DNA of 64,000 nt, from the NCBI RefSeq assembly GCF_000092245.1, contig NC_014166.1:1674001-1738000 (forward strand). The letters run 5' to 3'. The DNA is from Arcobacter nitrofigilis DSM 7299 (GTDB taxonomy: Bacteria; Campylobacterota; Campylobacteria; Campylobacterales; Arcobacteraceae). Below the pieces are notes generated by a model. It was not told where the DNA came from and ran no database searches. It was given only the letters and a program-made list of their open reading frames with translations. Positions 9,911 through 17,896 of this stretch are shown in pieces (the stretch's first letter is position 1; every line of letters starts with the position of its first letter). Position numbers and translations under genes: made by a program.

Positions 9911-10494
9911 TGAAAATAAATAATTTAGAAGAATTAAATTTAGGAGAGGATTTTTTACCAAAATGTGAAGAGTTTAAAAAAACTTTGCAGCATTGGGGCA
10001 AAGTACATAATCTTTCTGCTGAATTAGAAGATGAGAAAATAGAAAAAAATATCTATGATTCTATTTATGTTTTAAAGTTTATAAAAGATTATAAAACTGT
10101 TGCAGATATAGGGACAGGTGCTGGTTATCCTGGACTTATTTTGGCAATGGCAAGACCTAATATTAAATTTTATTTAATAGAACCAAGAGCTAAAAGAGTT
10201 GCTTTTTTAAATTTTATTAAAAACTCACTAAAACTTGATAACATAGAAATATTATGCAATAGAGTAGAATATGTAAAAGATATTAAAGTTGATTTAATCA
10301 CTTCAAGAGCAGTTACTAATACTTCTTTATTATTAGATTTGACAAAAGATATTTCAACAGAGAGTACATCTTATTTATTTTATAAAGGTAGTATGCTTGA
10401 ATCAGAACTTGAAGAAGCAAAAATACATAACTATGAAATAATCAAAAAAGATGAAAAAAGAAATTATCTATACATAAACAAAGGAAATAAATAA
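9910..10494 (+). CDS. rsmG: 16S rRNA (guanine-N7) methyltransferase
   Basis: Methylates G527 of 16S rRNA. The SAM-binding loop DIGTGAGYPGL is near residue 66, and the HWGKVHNLSA segment is typical of the N-terminal part. 194 aa, the usual size. It starts with GTG overlapping the ribA stop, and its last base overlaps the ATG of the next gene. Confidence 0.93.
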   Translation: MKINNLEELNLGEDFLPKCEEFKKTLQHWGKVHNLSAELEDEKIEKNIYDSIYVLKFIKDYKTVADIGTGAGYPGLILAMARPNIKFYLIEPRAKRVAFLNFIKNSLKLDNIEILCNRVEYVKDIKVDLITSRAVTNTSLLLDLTKDISTESTSYLFYKGSMLESELEEAKIHNYEIIKKDEKRNYLYINKGNK

Positions 10495-10715
10495 TGGTAT
10501 TTAAAATATTAACAATTATTATTGTTCTATTTATTGTTTATATTCTATTTTTTAAAAAAAGAAGAGAAAGTGAAATTGGTAGTAAAAAGCCAAAAAGAGA
10601 AGAAGCAATAGCAGATATAATGGAAGAGTGTCCCACTTGTAAAACTTATGTTTCAAAAAAAGAAGCAATATTGAGTAATGGAAAATACTATTGTTCAAAG
10701 GAGTGTTTACGATGA
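10494..10715 (+). CDS. small membrane-anchored protein with two-CxxC zinc knuckle (PP0621-like)
   Basis: 73 aa: one N-terminal membrane helix (residues 3-20, strongly Ile/Val/Leu), a basic linker, then CPTCKTYVSKKEA and YYCSKEC. This layout is that of the small PP0621-type proteins found beside housekeeping genes; the function is unknown. Overlaps rsmG by one base. Confidence 0.75.
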   Translation: MVFKILTIIIVLFIVYILFFKKRRESEIGSKKPKREEAIADIMEECPTCKTYVSKKEAILSNGKYYCSKECLR

Positions 10716-11083
10716 TAATACTTGGTGATAATTTAGTACCATTTGAAGAGACTTCATTTATAAAAGAACTTGAAGATATAACAAATACAAAAGCAAATTC
10801 TACAATTTTATTTGATTTTAATGAAAGTCTTCTAAAATATTCTTATGATAATAACTTGTTTACAGGAGTTATTGTACATACAATAAAAGAAGCACTTTAT
10901 GCAAATGCTTTACATGCTAAATATATTATATGTGATAAACCTCTAGATAAAACTATTCAAGATATTGCAGAAAATTATATGTTTGATTCTAAAGTATTAA
11001 CAATAATAGAATCTAGTAATGAACTTGAAATAGTGGCCATGAATAAAATTGATGGTGCAATATATAAAAACTTGTTAGGATAA
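10712..11083 (+). CDS. conserved-looking hypothetical protein
   Basis: 123 aa, not recognised. The ATG at 10712 overlaps the previous stop (ATGA) and has AAGGAG about 9 bases upstream, so I prefer it to the in-frame codon at 10691. The predicted pattern alternates strands and helices (TILFDF, VIVHTIKEALYANALHAKYIICD, VLTIIESSNEL), like a small Rossmann-type fold. No catalytic motif is seen. It lies in the rsmG-glyS operon. Confidence 0.7.
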   Translation: MIILGDNLVPFEETSFIKELEDITNTKANSTILFDFNESLLKYSYDNNLFTGVIVHTIKEALYANALHAKYIICDKPLDKTIQDIAENYMFDSKVLTIIESSNELEIVAMNKIDGAIYKNLLG

Positions 11084-11085
11084 AC

Positions 11086-11232
11086 ATGAAAGATATACTT
11101 GATATAATAGTTATTATAGCTTTTGTAATAATAGTTTTTGGATTTATTAGAGGCTTCAATAAACAACAAATTGCAAAACATACAAAAAAATTAGAAGAAA
11201 TTGAGAAAAGGGAAAAAGAGAAAAATGAATAA
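11086..11232 (+). CDS. small single-pass membrane protein, 48 aa
   Basis: Starts at ATG 11086, 2 bases after the preceding stop, and overlaps the glyS start by 8 bases. Residues 4-21 are a hydrophobic helix (IVIIAFVIIVFGF), followed by a highly charged Lys/Glu tail. The tight coupling to both neighbours supports it as a real gene. Function unknown. Confidence 0.65.
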   Translation: MKDILDIIVIIAFVIIVFGFIRGFNKQQIAKHTKKLEEIEKREKEKNE

Positions 11233-13240
11233 ACCATTATTAATTGAAATAGGTGTTGAAGAACTACCTGCTATACCATTTTTAAAAGAGTTACCAAATA
11301 TTGAAAAAAAATGGAGTGATATTTTAGAGAAGTTTAAATTATCAACTGATTTTGACTTTTTTTATACTCCAAGAAGACTAGTTCTTTGGCATAGAGAATT
11401 TAACTTAACTCAAGAAGATACAACTGTTGAACAATATGGAGCTCCTGTTGCGATTGCATATAAAGATGGAAAACCAACAGGTGCAGCAATTGGTTTTGCA
11501 AAAAAATGTGCAATAGAAGTAGATGATATCAAAACAATAAATAATGGGAAAGATGAAGTTTTATACTTTAAAAAAGAAGAAAAGGGGAAAGCTTCAAAAG
11601 ATTTATTAAATGAAATGATAAATGAATTTATAAATGCACTTGATTTTGGAAAATCTATGAGATGGGCTAGTAGAACGGATAGTTTTATAAGACCTATACG
11701 AAGTCTAATAATGATGTTAGGTGAAGAGATAGTTGAGGGTGAACTTTATGGGGTAAAAAGCTCAAACAAATCATTTGCTCATAGAATGGTCTCTTATGAA
11801 CCATTTAGTTTTGACTTTGCAGGAGATTACTTTTGTAAGTTAGATAAAAATGGAGTAATTTTATATCCAGAAGATAGAAAAAAGATTATATTAGATCAAA
11901 TGAAAGATATAGAATCACAAAACAATCTAAAAATAGATATAGATCCTGAATTATTAGAAGAAATTGTTGCAATAACAGAATATCCAACAGCTCTATTAGG
12001 AAGTTTTGATGAAGAGTTTTTAGAATTACCAGAAGAAGTAATTGTAACTTCAATGAAAGAACACCAAAGATACTTTGCCGTTTATAAAGAAGGAAAATTA
12101 TCAAATAACTTTATTGTTGTGTCAAACTCTAAAACAGAAGATTTCTCTTTTATAGTTGCAGGAAATGAAAAAGTTTTAAGACCAAGATTATCAGATGCTA
12201 TGTTCTTTTATAAAAATGATTTAAATAATGGACTATCAAATGAAGGTCTAAAAAATCTAGTTTTTGTAGATGGACTAGGTTCTATGTATGAAAAATGTGA
12301 AAGAGAAGTAAAGATAGCTTCATATTTAGCCGAAGTATTTGAAATAAAAGAAAAAGAATTATTAACTAAAGCAGTGATGCTTTCAAAAGCTGATTTGATG
12401 TCTGAAATGGTTTATGAATTTACTGAATTACAAGGACTTATGGGATATTACTATGCAAAAGCTGCAAATGAAGACAAGCTAGTTTTTACAGCTTTAAAAG
12501 AACAATACTTACCTGATGGAGAAGACTCAGACCTACCATCAAATAAATTCTCAGCAATAGTTGCATTATCTTATAAACTTGATAATCTTATGGGACTTTT
12601 TAGTGTTGGAAAGATTCCAACTGGTTCAAAAGATCCATTTGGATTAAGACGAGCAGCAGCTGGTATTGTAAAAATTTCTATGGAACATAAGCTTGAAGTA
12701 AATCTATCAAATATAATTGATAATTTATTAGATACATATAGTGGATTAAAAAAAGAAAAATTAATTGAATTTTTTAATGAAAGATTATTTAAGATATTTG
12801 ATGTAAACCCATCTGTAATAAAAGCAGTTTTAGGAAGTGGGGAAGGGGATATTTACAAAATTTCTCAAAAAATTTGTGCTCTTAATCCAATAGTATTAAG
12901 TGATGACTTTAAAGAATCATCAACTACTTTTAAAAGAGTAGCAAATATCATTAAAGATATTGATGTAAATAATACATTAAATATCGATGAATCTTTATTT
13001 GAACAAGATGAAGAAAAAGATTTATATGAAACTTATACTCTGTTAATAAATAAAAAATATAATACTTATGAAGAAGAACTTGACGCACTATTTTCTTTAA
13101 AGCCAAAATTAGATAAATTTTTCGATAATGTTTTTGTAAACCATGAAGATGAAAATATAAAAACAAACAGAAAAAATCTAATAGGACTTGTTTATCAAGC
13201 TTTTAGAAATATTGCAGATATTAAAGAAATTACAATATAA
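11225..13240 (+). CDS. glyS: glycyl-tRNA synthetase beta subunit
   Basis: Beta subunit of the tetrameric bacterial glycyl-tRNA synthetase; binds tRNA-Gly, while the alpha subunit (not in this window) carries the aminoacylation site. The N terminus MNKPLLIEIGVEELPA is the family signature, and DPFGLRRAAAGI and VTSMKEHQRYFAV are typical internal blocks. The ATG at 11225 follows AAGGG; an in-frame codon at 11201 lies inside the previous gene and is not needed. 671 aa, full length. Confidence 0.95.
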   Translation: MNKPLLIEIGVEELPAIPFLKELPNIEKKWSDILEKFKLSTDFDFFYTPRRLVLWHREFNLTQEDTTVEQYGAPVAIAYKDGKPTGAAIGFAKKCAIEVDDIKTINNGKDEVLYFKKEEKGKASKDLLNEMINEFINALDFGKSMRWASRTDSFIRPIRSLIMMLGEEIVEGELYGVKSSNKSFAHRMVSYEPFSFDFAGDYFCKLDKNGVILYPEDRKKIILDQMKDIESQNNLKIDIDPELLEEIVAITEYPTALLGSFDEEFLELPEEVIVTSMKEHQRYFAVYKEGKLSNNFIVVSNSKTEDFSFIVAGNEKVLRPRLSDAMFFYKNDLNNGLSNEGLKNLVFVDGLGSMYEKCEREVKIASYLAEVFEIKEKELLTKAVMLSKADLMSEMVYEFTELQGLMGYYYAKAANEDKLVFTALKEQYLPDGEDSDLPSNKFSAIVALSYKLDNLMGLFSVGKIPTGSKDPFGLRRAAAGIVKISMEHKLEVNLSNIIDNLLDTYSGLKKEKLIEFFNERLFKIFDVNPSVIKAVLGSGEGDIYKISQKICALNPIVLSDDFKESSTTFKRVANIIKDIDVNNTLNIDESLFEQDEEKDLYETYTLLINKKYNTYEEELDALFSLKPKLDKFFDNVFVNHEDENIKTNRKNLIGLVYQAFRNIADIKEITI

Positions 13241-13249
13241 GGATTACAA

Positions 13250-13390
13250 ATGAAAAAATTTATAGCTCTTATGACAATGATAACATTTATTACAGTATTA
13301 AGTGGATGTGCAACTTGGAATGGTGTTAAAAAAGATACTTCCGATGCCTATGATGCAACAAAAGAAGCTATTCATGATGCAACAAAGTAA
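13250..13390 (+). CDS. small lipoprotein, entericidin-like
   Basis: 46 aa. The signal peptide ends in the lipobox LSGC (Cys20), followed by a short helical tail rich in Lys, Asp, Ala and Thr (DAYDATKEAIHDATK). Size and composition recall entericidin-type lipoproteins, but toxin or antitoxin function is not shown. It sits 9 bases after glyS, and its stop codon lies in the following terminator stem. Confidence 0.7.
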   Translation: MKKFIALMTMITFITVLSGCATWNGVKKDTSDAYDATKEAIHDATK

Positions 13391-13410
13391 TTAGTTTACT
13401 TTGTTGTTTC
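13380..13410 (+). terminator. Rho-independent terminator of the rsmG-glyS-lipoprotein operon
   Basis: Perfect 11-bp stem CAACAAAGTAA / TTACTTTGTTG with a 5-base loop, followed by a T-rich run. It includes the lipoprotein stop codon. Confidence 0.85.
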
Positions 13411-13412
13411 TT

Positions 13413-13694
13413 TTAAAAGTATGGTAAATAGATTTTATAGTCTTTATTTATTTTAAATAAAATATTTAAAGACATTTTTTGAAGTAGAGTAAATCTTTTA
13501 TATAAAACAATATATCTATTTGGTAAAAAATCAAATTTGATATTATTTTTTGTTAAAGTGTAAGTTATTTTTATTAATTCTCTTTTAGCTGATTCATATT
13601 CATTATCATAATCAAATTTTAAAACCTTATTTTCATTGTCAAATTCATAGTAAGCTAAGTTTAGTGAATCGATTTCTGTTTTTATATCTTTCAT
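13413..13694 (-). CDS. hypothetical protein homologous to the N-terminal domain of the HemD protein at 14697
   Basis: 93 aa, no known family recognised. Aligned by eye with residues 1-80 of the HemD-fusion protein it shares the LNL.Y..D pattern, KREL.KITY.L.K.NI.FD.L and a final K.F....K segment. It thus represents a free-standing copy of a small domain that is otherwise fused to uroporphyrinogen-III synthase. Convergent with the glyS operon and close to its terminator. Function unknown. Confidence 0.7.
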   Translation of the reverse strand: MKDIKTEIDSLNLAYYEFDNENKVLKFDYDNEYESAKRELIKITYTLTKNNIKFDFLPNRYIVLYKRFTLLQKMSLNILFKINKDYKIYLPYF

Positions 13695-13798
13695 GTTATT
13701 ACTTTATTTAAATTTGTTATTTTATTATTTTATTATCCATTAGTTAACAGAAGATTAACAAACTAATCTTTTTTTAAGAAAGTATGAGTGATTTTTTT

Positions 13799-13826
13799 AA
13801 AATAGAGTGAAAATTCACTCTATTTT
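13799..13826 (-). terminator. palindromic hairpin at the end of the HhH gene
   Basis: 13-bp perfect inverted repeat AAAATAGAGTGAA / TTCACTCTATTTT directly downstream of the stop at 13828. The arms end in T runs on both strands, so it could terminate in both directions. Confidence 0.65.
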
Positions 13827-13827
13827 A

Positions 13828-14073
13828 TTATTTACAAGCAGAAAATGAGATTTTATCTTCATTTTTTTCTAAAAGAGCTTTTCCTATACCTTTTACATTT
13901 AAAAGGTCATCTTTATTTTTAAAACATTTATGTTGAGTTCTATATTGAACAATCGATTCAGCTTTTTTTGCTCCAATCCCATTTAGAGTTTTTAATTCCT
14001 CAACAGAAGCTTTATTTATGTCAATTGCAAATAAAGCCAAACAAAACAGCGTTAGCATCAAAATGATTTTCAT
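13828..14073 (-). CDS. secreted helix-hairpin-helix protein, ComEA-like
   Basis: 81 aa with an N-terminal signal peptide (residues 1-16) and one HhH pair: INKASVEELKTLNGIGAKKAESIVQYR and then LLNVKGIGKALLEK. Such proteins bind double-stranded DNA in the periplasm and support natural transformation. The protein ends with a cysteine-containing tail (FSACK). It stands alone with its own terminator. Confidence 0.85.
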   Translation of the reverse strand: MKIILMLTLFCLALFAIDINKASVEELKTLNGIGAKKAESIVQYRTQHKCFKNKDDLLNVKGIGKALLEKNEDKISFSACK

Positions 14074-14169
14074 TTTTTCTCCTTAATTTAAATAATATAT
14101 TATTATAAAATTTAAATTAATTAATGCTTTAACAGAAACTAATATGTAACTAAATAGTTTAAAATATGT

Positions 14170-14670
14170 TTATTTATTATTTATATACTTTAAAACATCC
14201 TCAAAATTTCCAAATATAATCTTCTCTACACTACATGCAATCATTAAATTTATAGAATAATCAAAATCTTCAATAATCATATTGTCATTATCTACATATG
14301 CACTATTATGAAGATATTTTTCATTTTCATTAAAACTATCCAAATAACTTTGATTATTTTGCATATAACCGTAAACATCTTTTCCTAAAGCTTTTGCATA
14401 ACCACATTCCCAAATTGTTCCAGAGTCAGCCTCTTTGCCACGGAATTGATTCAAATTTGCAATAACGATATCTGATTGATGTATTAATTCAACATTTGCT
14501 TTATAAATATCTTGTGCTATTTTTTGTTTGCTTTGGTTAAAATCAACAACGTTATCTAAGGGATATAATCCTTCATAATCATATTTTTTGCAAAGAACAG
14601 AGTAAGTTTGACCTATTTGTATAGAGTTTTGTTTAAAAACATCAAATCCAGCAATATATATTTTTTTCAT
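14170..14670 (-). CDS. nucleoside 2-deoxyribosyltransferase
   Basis: Exchanges bases between deoxyribonucleosides (salvage). The family pattern is clear: IYIAGFDVF at the N terminus, IVIANLNQFRG, then EADSGTIWECGYAKALGK carrying the catalytic glutamate region. 166 aa, usual length. It follows the hemD gene by 26 bases on the same strand and is probably co-transcribed. Confidence 0.88.
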   Translation of the reverse strand: MKKIYIAGFDVFKQNSIQIGQTYSVLCKKYDYEGLYPLDNVVDFNQSKQKIAQDIYKANVELIHQSDIVIANLNQFRGKEADSGTIWECGYAKALGKDVYGYMQNNQSYLDSFNENEKYLHNSAYVDNDNMIIEDFDYSINLMIACSVEKIIFGNFEDVLKYINNK

Positions 14671-14696
14671 ATTATTTTAGTCCTATTTTGTTGTAT

Positions 14697-15596
14697 TTAT
14701 AAAAGTATTGCTTTTTTTATACAAGAGCTCAAAGAAGCCTTATCTGAAAGTATTGGTTTTATATCAGAGGGAAAATACTTTAATGTTGTTTCTCCAATTG
14801 ATATTGCTTTAAAGCTGTGATGCCATTTAAATGTCTTAAAAAAGTATTCTACTGTAGAAGGAGAAGAGAATATAATCTTTGAGTTCTTAGGCAAAACCTC
14901 TTTTACCAAAGGCTCTATGTAATTGTTCTCATAGAGAATTACTTCTTCTGATAAAATACCATTTTTATTTAAATCATCTGATATATTTGATGTAATTTTA
15001 TTACCTCTTACATACAAAACTTTTTTATTTTTTAATTCACATACTAATTCATTTGTAAATTCATAAGTATTACTTTTATTTGCAATAAAATTAATATATC
15101 CGCCTAATTCTTTAACTTTTTTTGCACTTTCTTTACCTATAACATAAGAGGGAATATCTTTCCAATCACTATTAACTTTATCTATAGCCATAACACCATT
15201 TTGTGAACTAAATACTAAGGCATCATATTTTCTAAGATCTATATCTTTTTCTAGGTATTTAATTTCAAATAATGGGATATTTTTTGCCCATTTTCTTTTT
15301 TGATTATTTAATAAAAAGATATTTGCTTTAGAATTGTTATAATCTTCTATTTTATCTTTTATTTTTTTTATTATTCTATCAAAAATAGAAAATTTTTTAT
15401 TTATCGCGATTAAACTGTTATTTTCAAGAACATCAAATCTTATATTATGTTTTGAAAGCACATAGGTAATTTTAAAAAACTCTTTTTTTACATTTTCATT
15501 AGTATAATCTACCTCATTTATGAATAGGTTCTTTTTATAATCATAATCGAAATAAATTAGATTAAGTGTAGGAATAATTTGTTCAATTTTTTTCAT
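14697..15596 (-). CDS. hemD: uroporphyrinogen-III synthase with an additional N-terminal domain
   Basis: The C-terminal ~210 residues have the weakly conserved HemD pattern: DALVFSSQNGVMAI, YVIGKESAKKVKELG, VLYVRGNKI, IIFSSPSTVEYFF and AISIGETT. HemD cyclises hydroxymethylbilane to uroporphyrinogen III. Residues 1-85 are not part of HemD and match the free 93-aa protein at 13413. The ATG at 15596 (MKKIEQ) is preferred to the upstream codon at 15635 because AAAAGAG precedes it. The gene sits next to the displaced tRNA end, so the phage integrated just upstream of hemD. Confidence 0.85.
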   Translation of the reverse strand: MKKIEQIIPTLNLIYFDYDYKKNLFINEVDYTNENVKKEFFKITYVLSKHNIRFDVLENNSLIAINKKFSIFDRIIKKIKDKIEDYNNSKANIFLLNNQKRKWAKNIPLFEIKYLEKDIDLRKYDALVFSSQNGVMAIDKVNSDWKDIPSYVIGKESAKKVKELGGYINFIANKSNTYEFTNELVCELKNKKVLYVRGNKITSNISDDLNKNGILSEEVILYENNYIEPLVKEVLPKNSKIIFSSPSTVEYFFKTFKWHHSFKAISIGETTLKYFPSDIKPILSDKASLSSCIKKAILL

Positions 15597-15679
15597 TATA
15601 AATACTCTTTTATATTTTATTAAATGATAATACATATTAATTAATAAAGGGTTAATAAGGGAAGTTTAAAAGTAGAAGT

Positions 15680-15725
<46 letters not shown>

Positions 15726-15832
15726 TACGTTTGTTGTTTTTGATATTGATTGTTTTATCGTTGTTTATTGCTTAATTTAAACTTAATAATTTTACTCATT
15801 AAGTGGTATTTTAAGAGGTAAAATTTACCTAT

Positions 15833-15900
15833 TTGTGACTGAGCTGCTTAATAAATTTTGTGACTGATCTATTTATTTTTTTTTGATTGTGACTGACCTG
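15833..15900. repeat. left cluster of three GTGACTG repeats
   Basis: Three direct copies of TTGTGACTGANCT-type sequence with GTGACTG cores at 15835, 15860 and 15889 (spacing 25 and 29). Positions 15846-15869 recur with one mismatch at 19363-19386, on the other side of the lysogeny genes. They may be binding sites of a replication, recombination or regulatory protein. Confidence 0.7.
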
Positions 15901-15928
15901 TATTGAAAATGAGTATTTTCAAATTTAT

Positions 15929-16471
15929 TTATATTTGGAAGTCGTAGAATAGGGTTATTTTTTCTTTATTATTTGTAATTAAATCAAATCTTGAATCAAT
16001 TATTGCCTCTTTTATTTTTCTATTTATTTCAGGATATTTTGATTCTTTTTCGTACTTTATTTTACTTATATTTTTATTCTTATCAATATTGAAAGAAACT
16101 ATTACTTTTTCTCTTAATCCATGTTCCTTGTACAATTCAGGGATTTTTAAATGTTTTAATACAATTATTTCATTTATGTTTTGTTTTAAATATTTTTTAT
16201 TTTTTTGTTCTTCGTTTAGCTGTGCATCTATTTTATTTTGTCTTGTTTCTAAATTGGTTAAATTATTTGATAAAGCACTTCCTTTTACTATAGTATTTTC
16301 ATCAATTTTTTGTGTTTCTATTTTTGCTTTTATTCTTCTTTCTTCTCTTACAATATAGTATTTTATTTTTTTAGTTTCTACTTGTTTAAAATCTGTATTA
16401 ATTAAAGAGTTTTCTAATGATGAACTAAATAATAGATTTGCTGTTATTATTGATGCAATTATTATCTTCAT
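15929..16471 (-). CDS. secreted protein with TonB/TolA-like C-terminal domain (phage-carried)
   Basis: 180 aa. Residues 1-18 form a signal peptide. Residues 30-105 are charged and helical, probably an extended or coiled region. The C-terminal 75 residues follow the TonB C-domain pattern: IPELYKEHGLREKVIVSFNID, ISKIKYEKESKYPEI and AIIDSRFDL. No retained membrane helix is evident, so the product is expected to be periplasmic. Last gene of the repressor operon, overlapping the membrane-protein gene by 4 bases, so it is expected to be expressed in the lysogen. A role in receptor interference is possible but unproven. Confidence 0.65.
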   Translation of the reverse strand: MKIIIASIITANLLFSSSLENSLINTDFKQVETKKIKYYIVREERRIKAKIETQKIDENTIVKGSALSNNLTNLETRQNKIDAQLNEEQKNKKYLKQNINEIIVLKHLKIPELYKEHGLREKVIVSFNIDKNKNISKIKYEKESKYPEINRKIKEAIIDSRFDLITNNKEKITLFYDFQI

Positions 16472-16785
16472 ATATTTATAACTTTTTCATTATAATTTAT
16501 CTCTTTTTCTTCTTCTTTTTTCTCTATTTTCAATGTACTTTTTATATCATCAAATAATATTGCAGTAGGTGGTAAAAATATTAATGATATAGTCCAAACT
16601 ATTTTATTAGATTCTTTTACATAGTCTGTTAGTAAATTAGTTATAAAACAATATAGCCATAAAATAAAGTACATTATTCCTATAATTATCATCATAGAAG
16701 TGTCATTTTCTTTAATACTCATATAAATCATTCCTGAAAATACACTTAAATATAATATTGTTAAATATGGTCTATAAGGTTTCAA
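16468..16785 (-). CDS. small polytopic membrane protein of the repressor operon
   Basis: 105 aa with about three membrane helices (residues 8-24, 30-50 and 63-82) and a charged C-terminal tail rich in Lys and Glu. It sits between the repressor gene (1-base gap) and the secreted TonB-C-like gene (4-base overlap). Expression in the lysogen together with the repressor is typical of superinfection-exclusion proteins; that is inference from position only. Confidence 0.65.
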   Translation of the reverse strand: MKPYRPYLTILYLSVFSGMIYMSIKENDTSMMIIIGIMYFILWLYCFITNLLTDYVKESNKIVWTISLIFLPPTAILFDDIKSTLKIEKKEEEKEINYNEKVINI

Positions 16786-16786
16786 T

Positions 16787-17098
16787 CTATTCCTTTATTT
16801 TTAATCTTTCAGCATTTAATAAATGATAATAAATTTCATTCATTTTATTATTTGCTTCTTCTATTATTTTTTGATTTTCTTCTTTAAAATTAATGTTTTT
16901 TGTAAAATTATCTTTTTCACCAGTTAATATATAATCAATTGATAAATTAAATTCTTTTTTTATTTTAATTGCCACTTCACTTGATATTAAACGACCGTTT
17001 AAATAGTTATTTAACGCTTGTTGTGTTATACCAATTCTTTGACAAAAGTCTTTTTTTGTAAGCTTAGTATTTCTAATTATTTCTTCTAAAACAGTCAT
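16787..17098 (-). CDS. phage repressor, HTH (Cro/CI type)
   Basis: 103 aa. A helix-turn-helix spans residues 13-50 (KKDFCQRIGITQQALNNYLNGR), with FNLSIDYILTGE closing the domain as in many short phage repressors. The C-terminal half is helical and probably dimerises. No peptidase domain is present, so induction would not be by RecA-driven self-cleavage. Divergent from the lysogeny operon across a control region with two ACAATTGT boxes. Confidence 0.85.
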   Translation of the reverse strand: MTVLEEIIRNTKLTKKDFCQRIGITQQALNNYLNGRLISSEVAIKIKKEFNLSIDYILTGEKDNFTKNINFKEENQKIIEEANNKMNEIYYHLLNAERLKIKE

Positions 17099-17117
17099 CT
17101 TTTTACTTTCGTGTTAT

Positions 17118-17158
17118 ACAATTGTTTAATAAATTACTTGACAAAGTTAAACAATTGT
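17118..17158. promoter_or_regulatory. probable repressor operators (two ACAATTGT palindromes)
   Basis: Perfect 8-bp palindromes at 17118-17125 and 17151-17158, in larger inverted context (TATACAATTGTTTAA facing TTAAACAATTGTGTAA), 33 bases centre to centre. One lies by the repressor gene's own leftward promoter region, the other inside the spacer of the rightward promoter. Confidence 0.75.
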
Positions 17159-17165
17159 GTAATAA
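17138..17165 (+). promoter_or_regulatory. rightward early promoter of the phage
   Basis: Consensus -35 TTGACA at 17138-17143 and TAATAA at 17160-17165 (16-base spacer). The spacer contains one ACAATTGT operator, so repressor binding would block it directly. It should drive the genes from 17200 through the integrase. Confidence 0.7.
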
Positions 17166-17199
17166 TTCCATAATCTAATATATAAAAAAAGGTTTATCC

Positions 17200-17436
17200 A
17201 TGCAAAATAAAACCTCTATAACTGATAATTATAACAAAATTAACAAAAATAACAAATTTTCGAAAAAGTTTGTATACTGCATTGTAAAGACATTATTAGG
17301 TAATACTTACAAATGTAAAATTTTATATGAAACACCAAAAACAATTTGTATTAATTGGTTTAATGGAAAAAGATATTTTTCTCCTAAAACTCTATTGTCA
17401 AATGAACTTTCAATTGTAAAGTTTTTAAATGACTAA
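17200..17436 (+). CDS. hypothetical phage protein, first gene of rightward lysogeny operon
   Basis: 78 aa, basic, Asn/Lys-rich N terminus, then a segment (FVYCIVKTLLGNTYKCKILYETPKTI) that looks like a small beta barrel. AAAAAGG precedes the ATG. Its position opposite the repressor is where Cro or excisionase genes usually lie, but no HTH is visible. Overlaps the next gene by 8 bases. Confidence 0.65.
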   Translation: MQNKTSITDNYNKINKNNKFSKKFVYCIVKTLLGNTYKCKILYETPKTICINWFNGKRYFSPKTLLSNELSIVKFLND

Positions 17437-17896
17437 TACATTTTTAAACACAATTAATTATTCTATAGATAAGTTTTGTAATTCTTTAGGATTTAATAAA
17501 ACATACTTTCATCAGTTCTTAAATTGTTCAGAGAAACAAGCACCAAAATTCTTGAATCCAAATGATGATTTTAAACAATTAAAAGTAATAGATTTAATTT
17601 CAATATTGGATAATCTAGACACTAAACATAGAAAAATTATATTAGATAATCTATGCAAAAAATATGATTTTGTTTGCCTTGATTCTGCAACTACTGAAAA
17701 CAATAATATTTCACTTGAACATATTTTATTAAGTATTACTTCGACTAATGGTGAATTATCATCAAATTTTCTTCAAGCTTTAGAAGATGGAAATATATCA
17801 CTTGATGAAAATAAATTATTAAATGAAATAGCTTATAAGTTTAGAAGTCTTTTAAGAATTTTTGAATTTAAAATCAATGGTGTATCAAATGACTAG
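17429..17896 (+). CDS. phage regulatory protein, possibly CII (CP76)-like
   Basis: 155 aa. The C-terminal pattern (LEHILLSITSTNGELSSNFLQALEDGNISLDENKLLNEI, split here only for reading) resembles the GD-x-AL-x-DG-x-I layout of phage CII-family regulators, and the N-terminal part (SLGFNKTYFHQFLNCSE) could be a winged or HTH-like motif. That family match is by pattern only. It lies between the first lysogeny gene and the integrase. Confidence 0.5.
   Translation: MTNTFLNTINYSIDKFCNSLGFNKTYFHQFLNCSEKQAPKFLNPNDDFKQLKVIDLISILDNLDTKHRKIILDNLCKKYDFVCLDSATTENNNISLEHILLSITSTNGELSSNFLQALEDGNISLDENKLLNEIAYKFRSLLRIFEFKINGVSND

Noticed and set aside
11886-12104. 72-codon minus-strand ORF inside glyS
   Set aside because: Leu-rich antisense shadow of glyS with no start signal.
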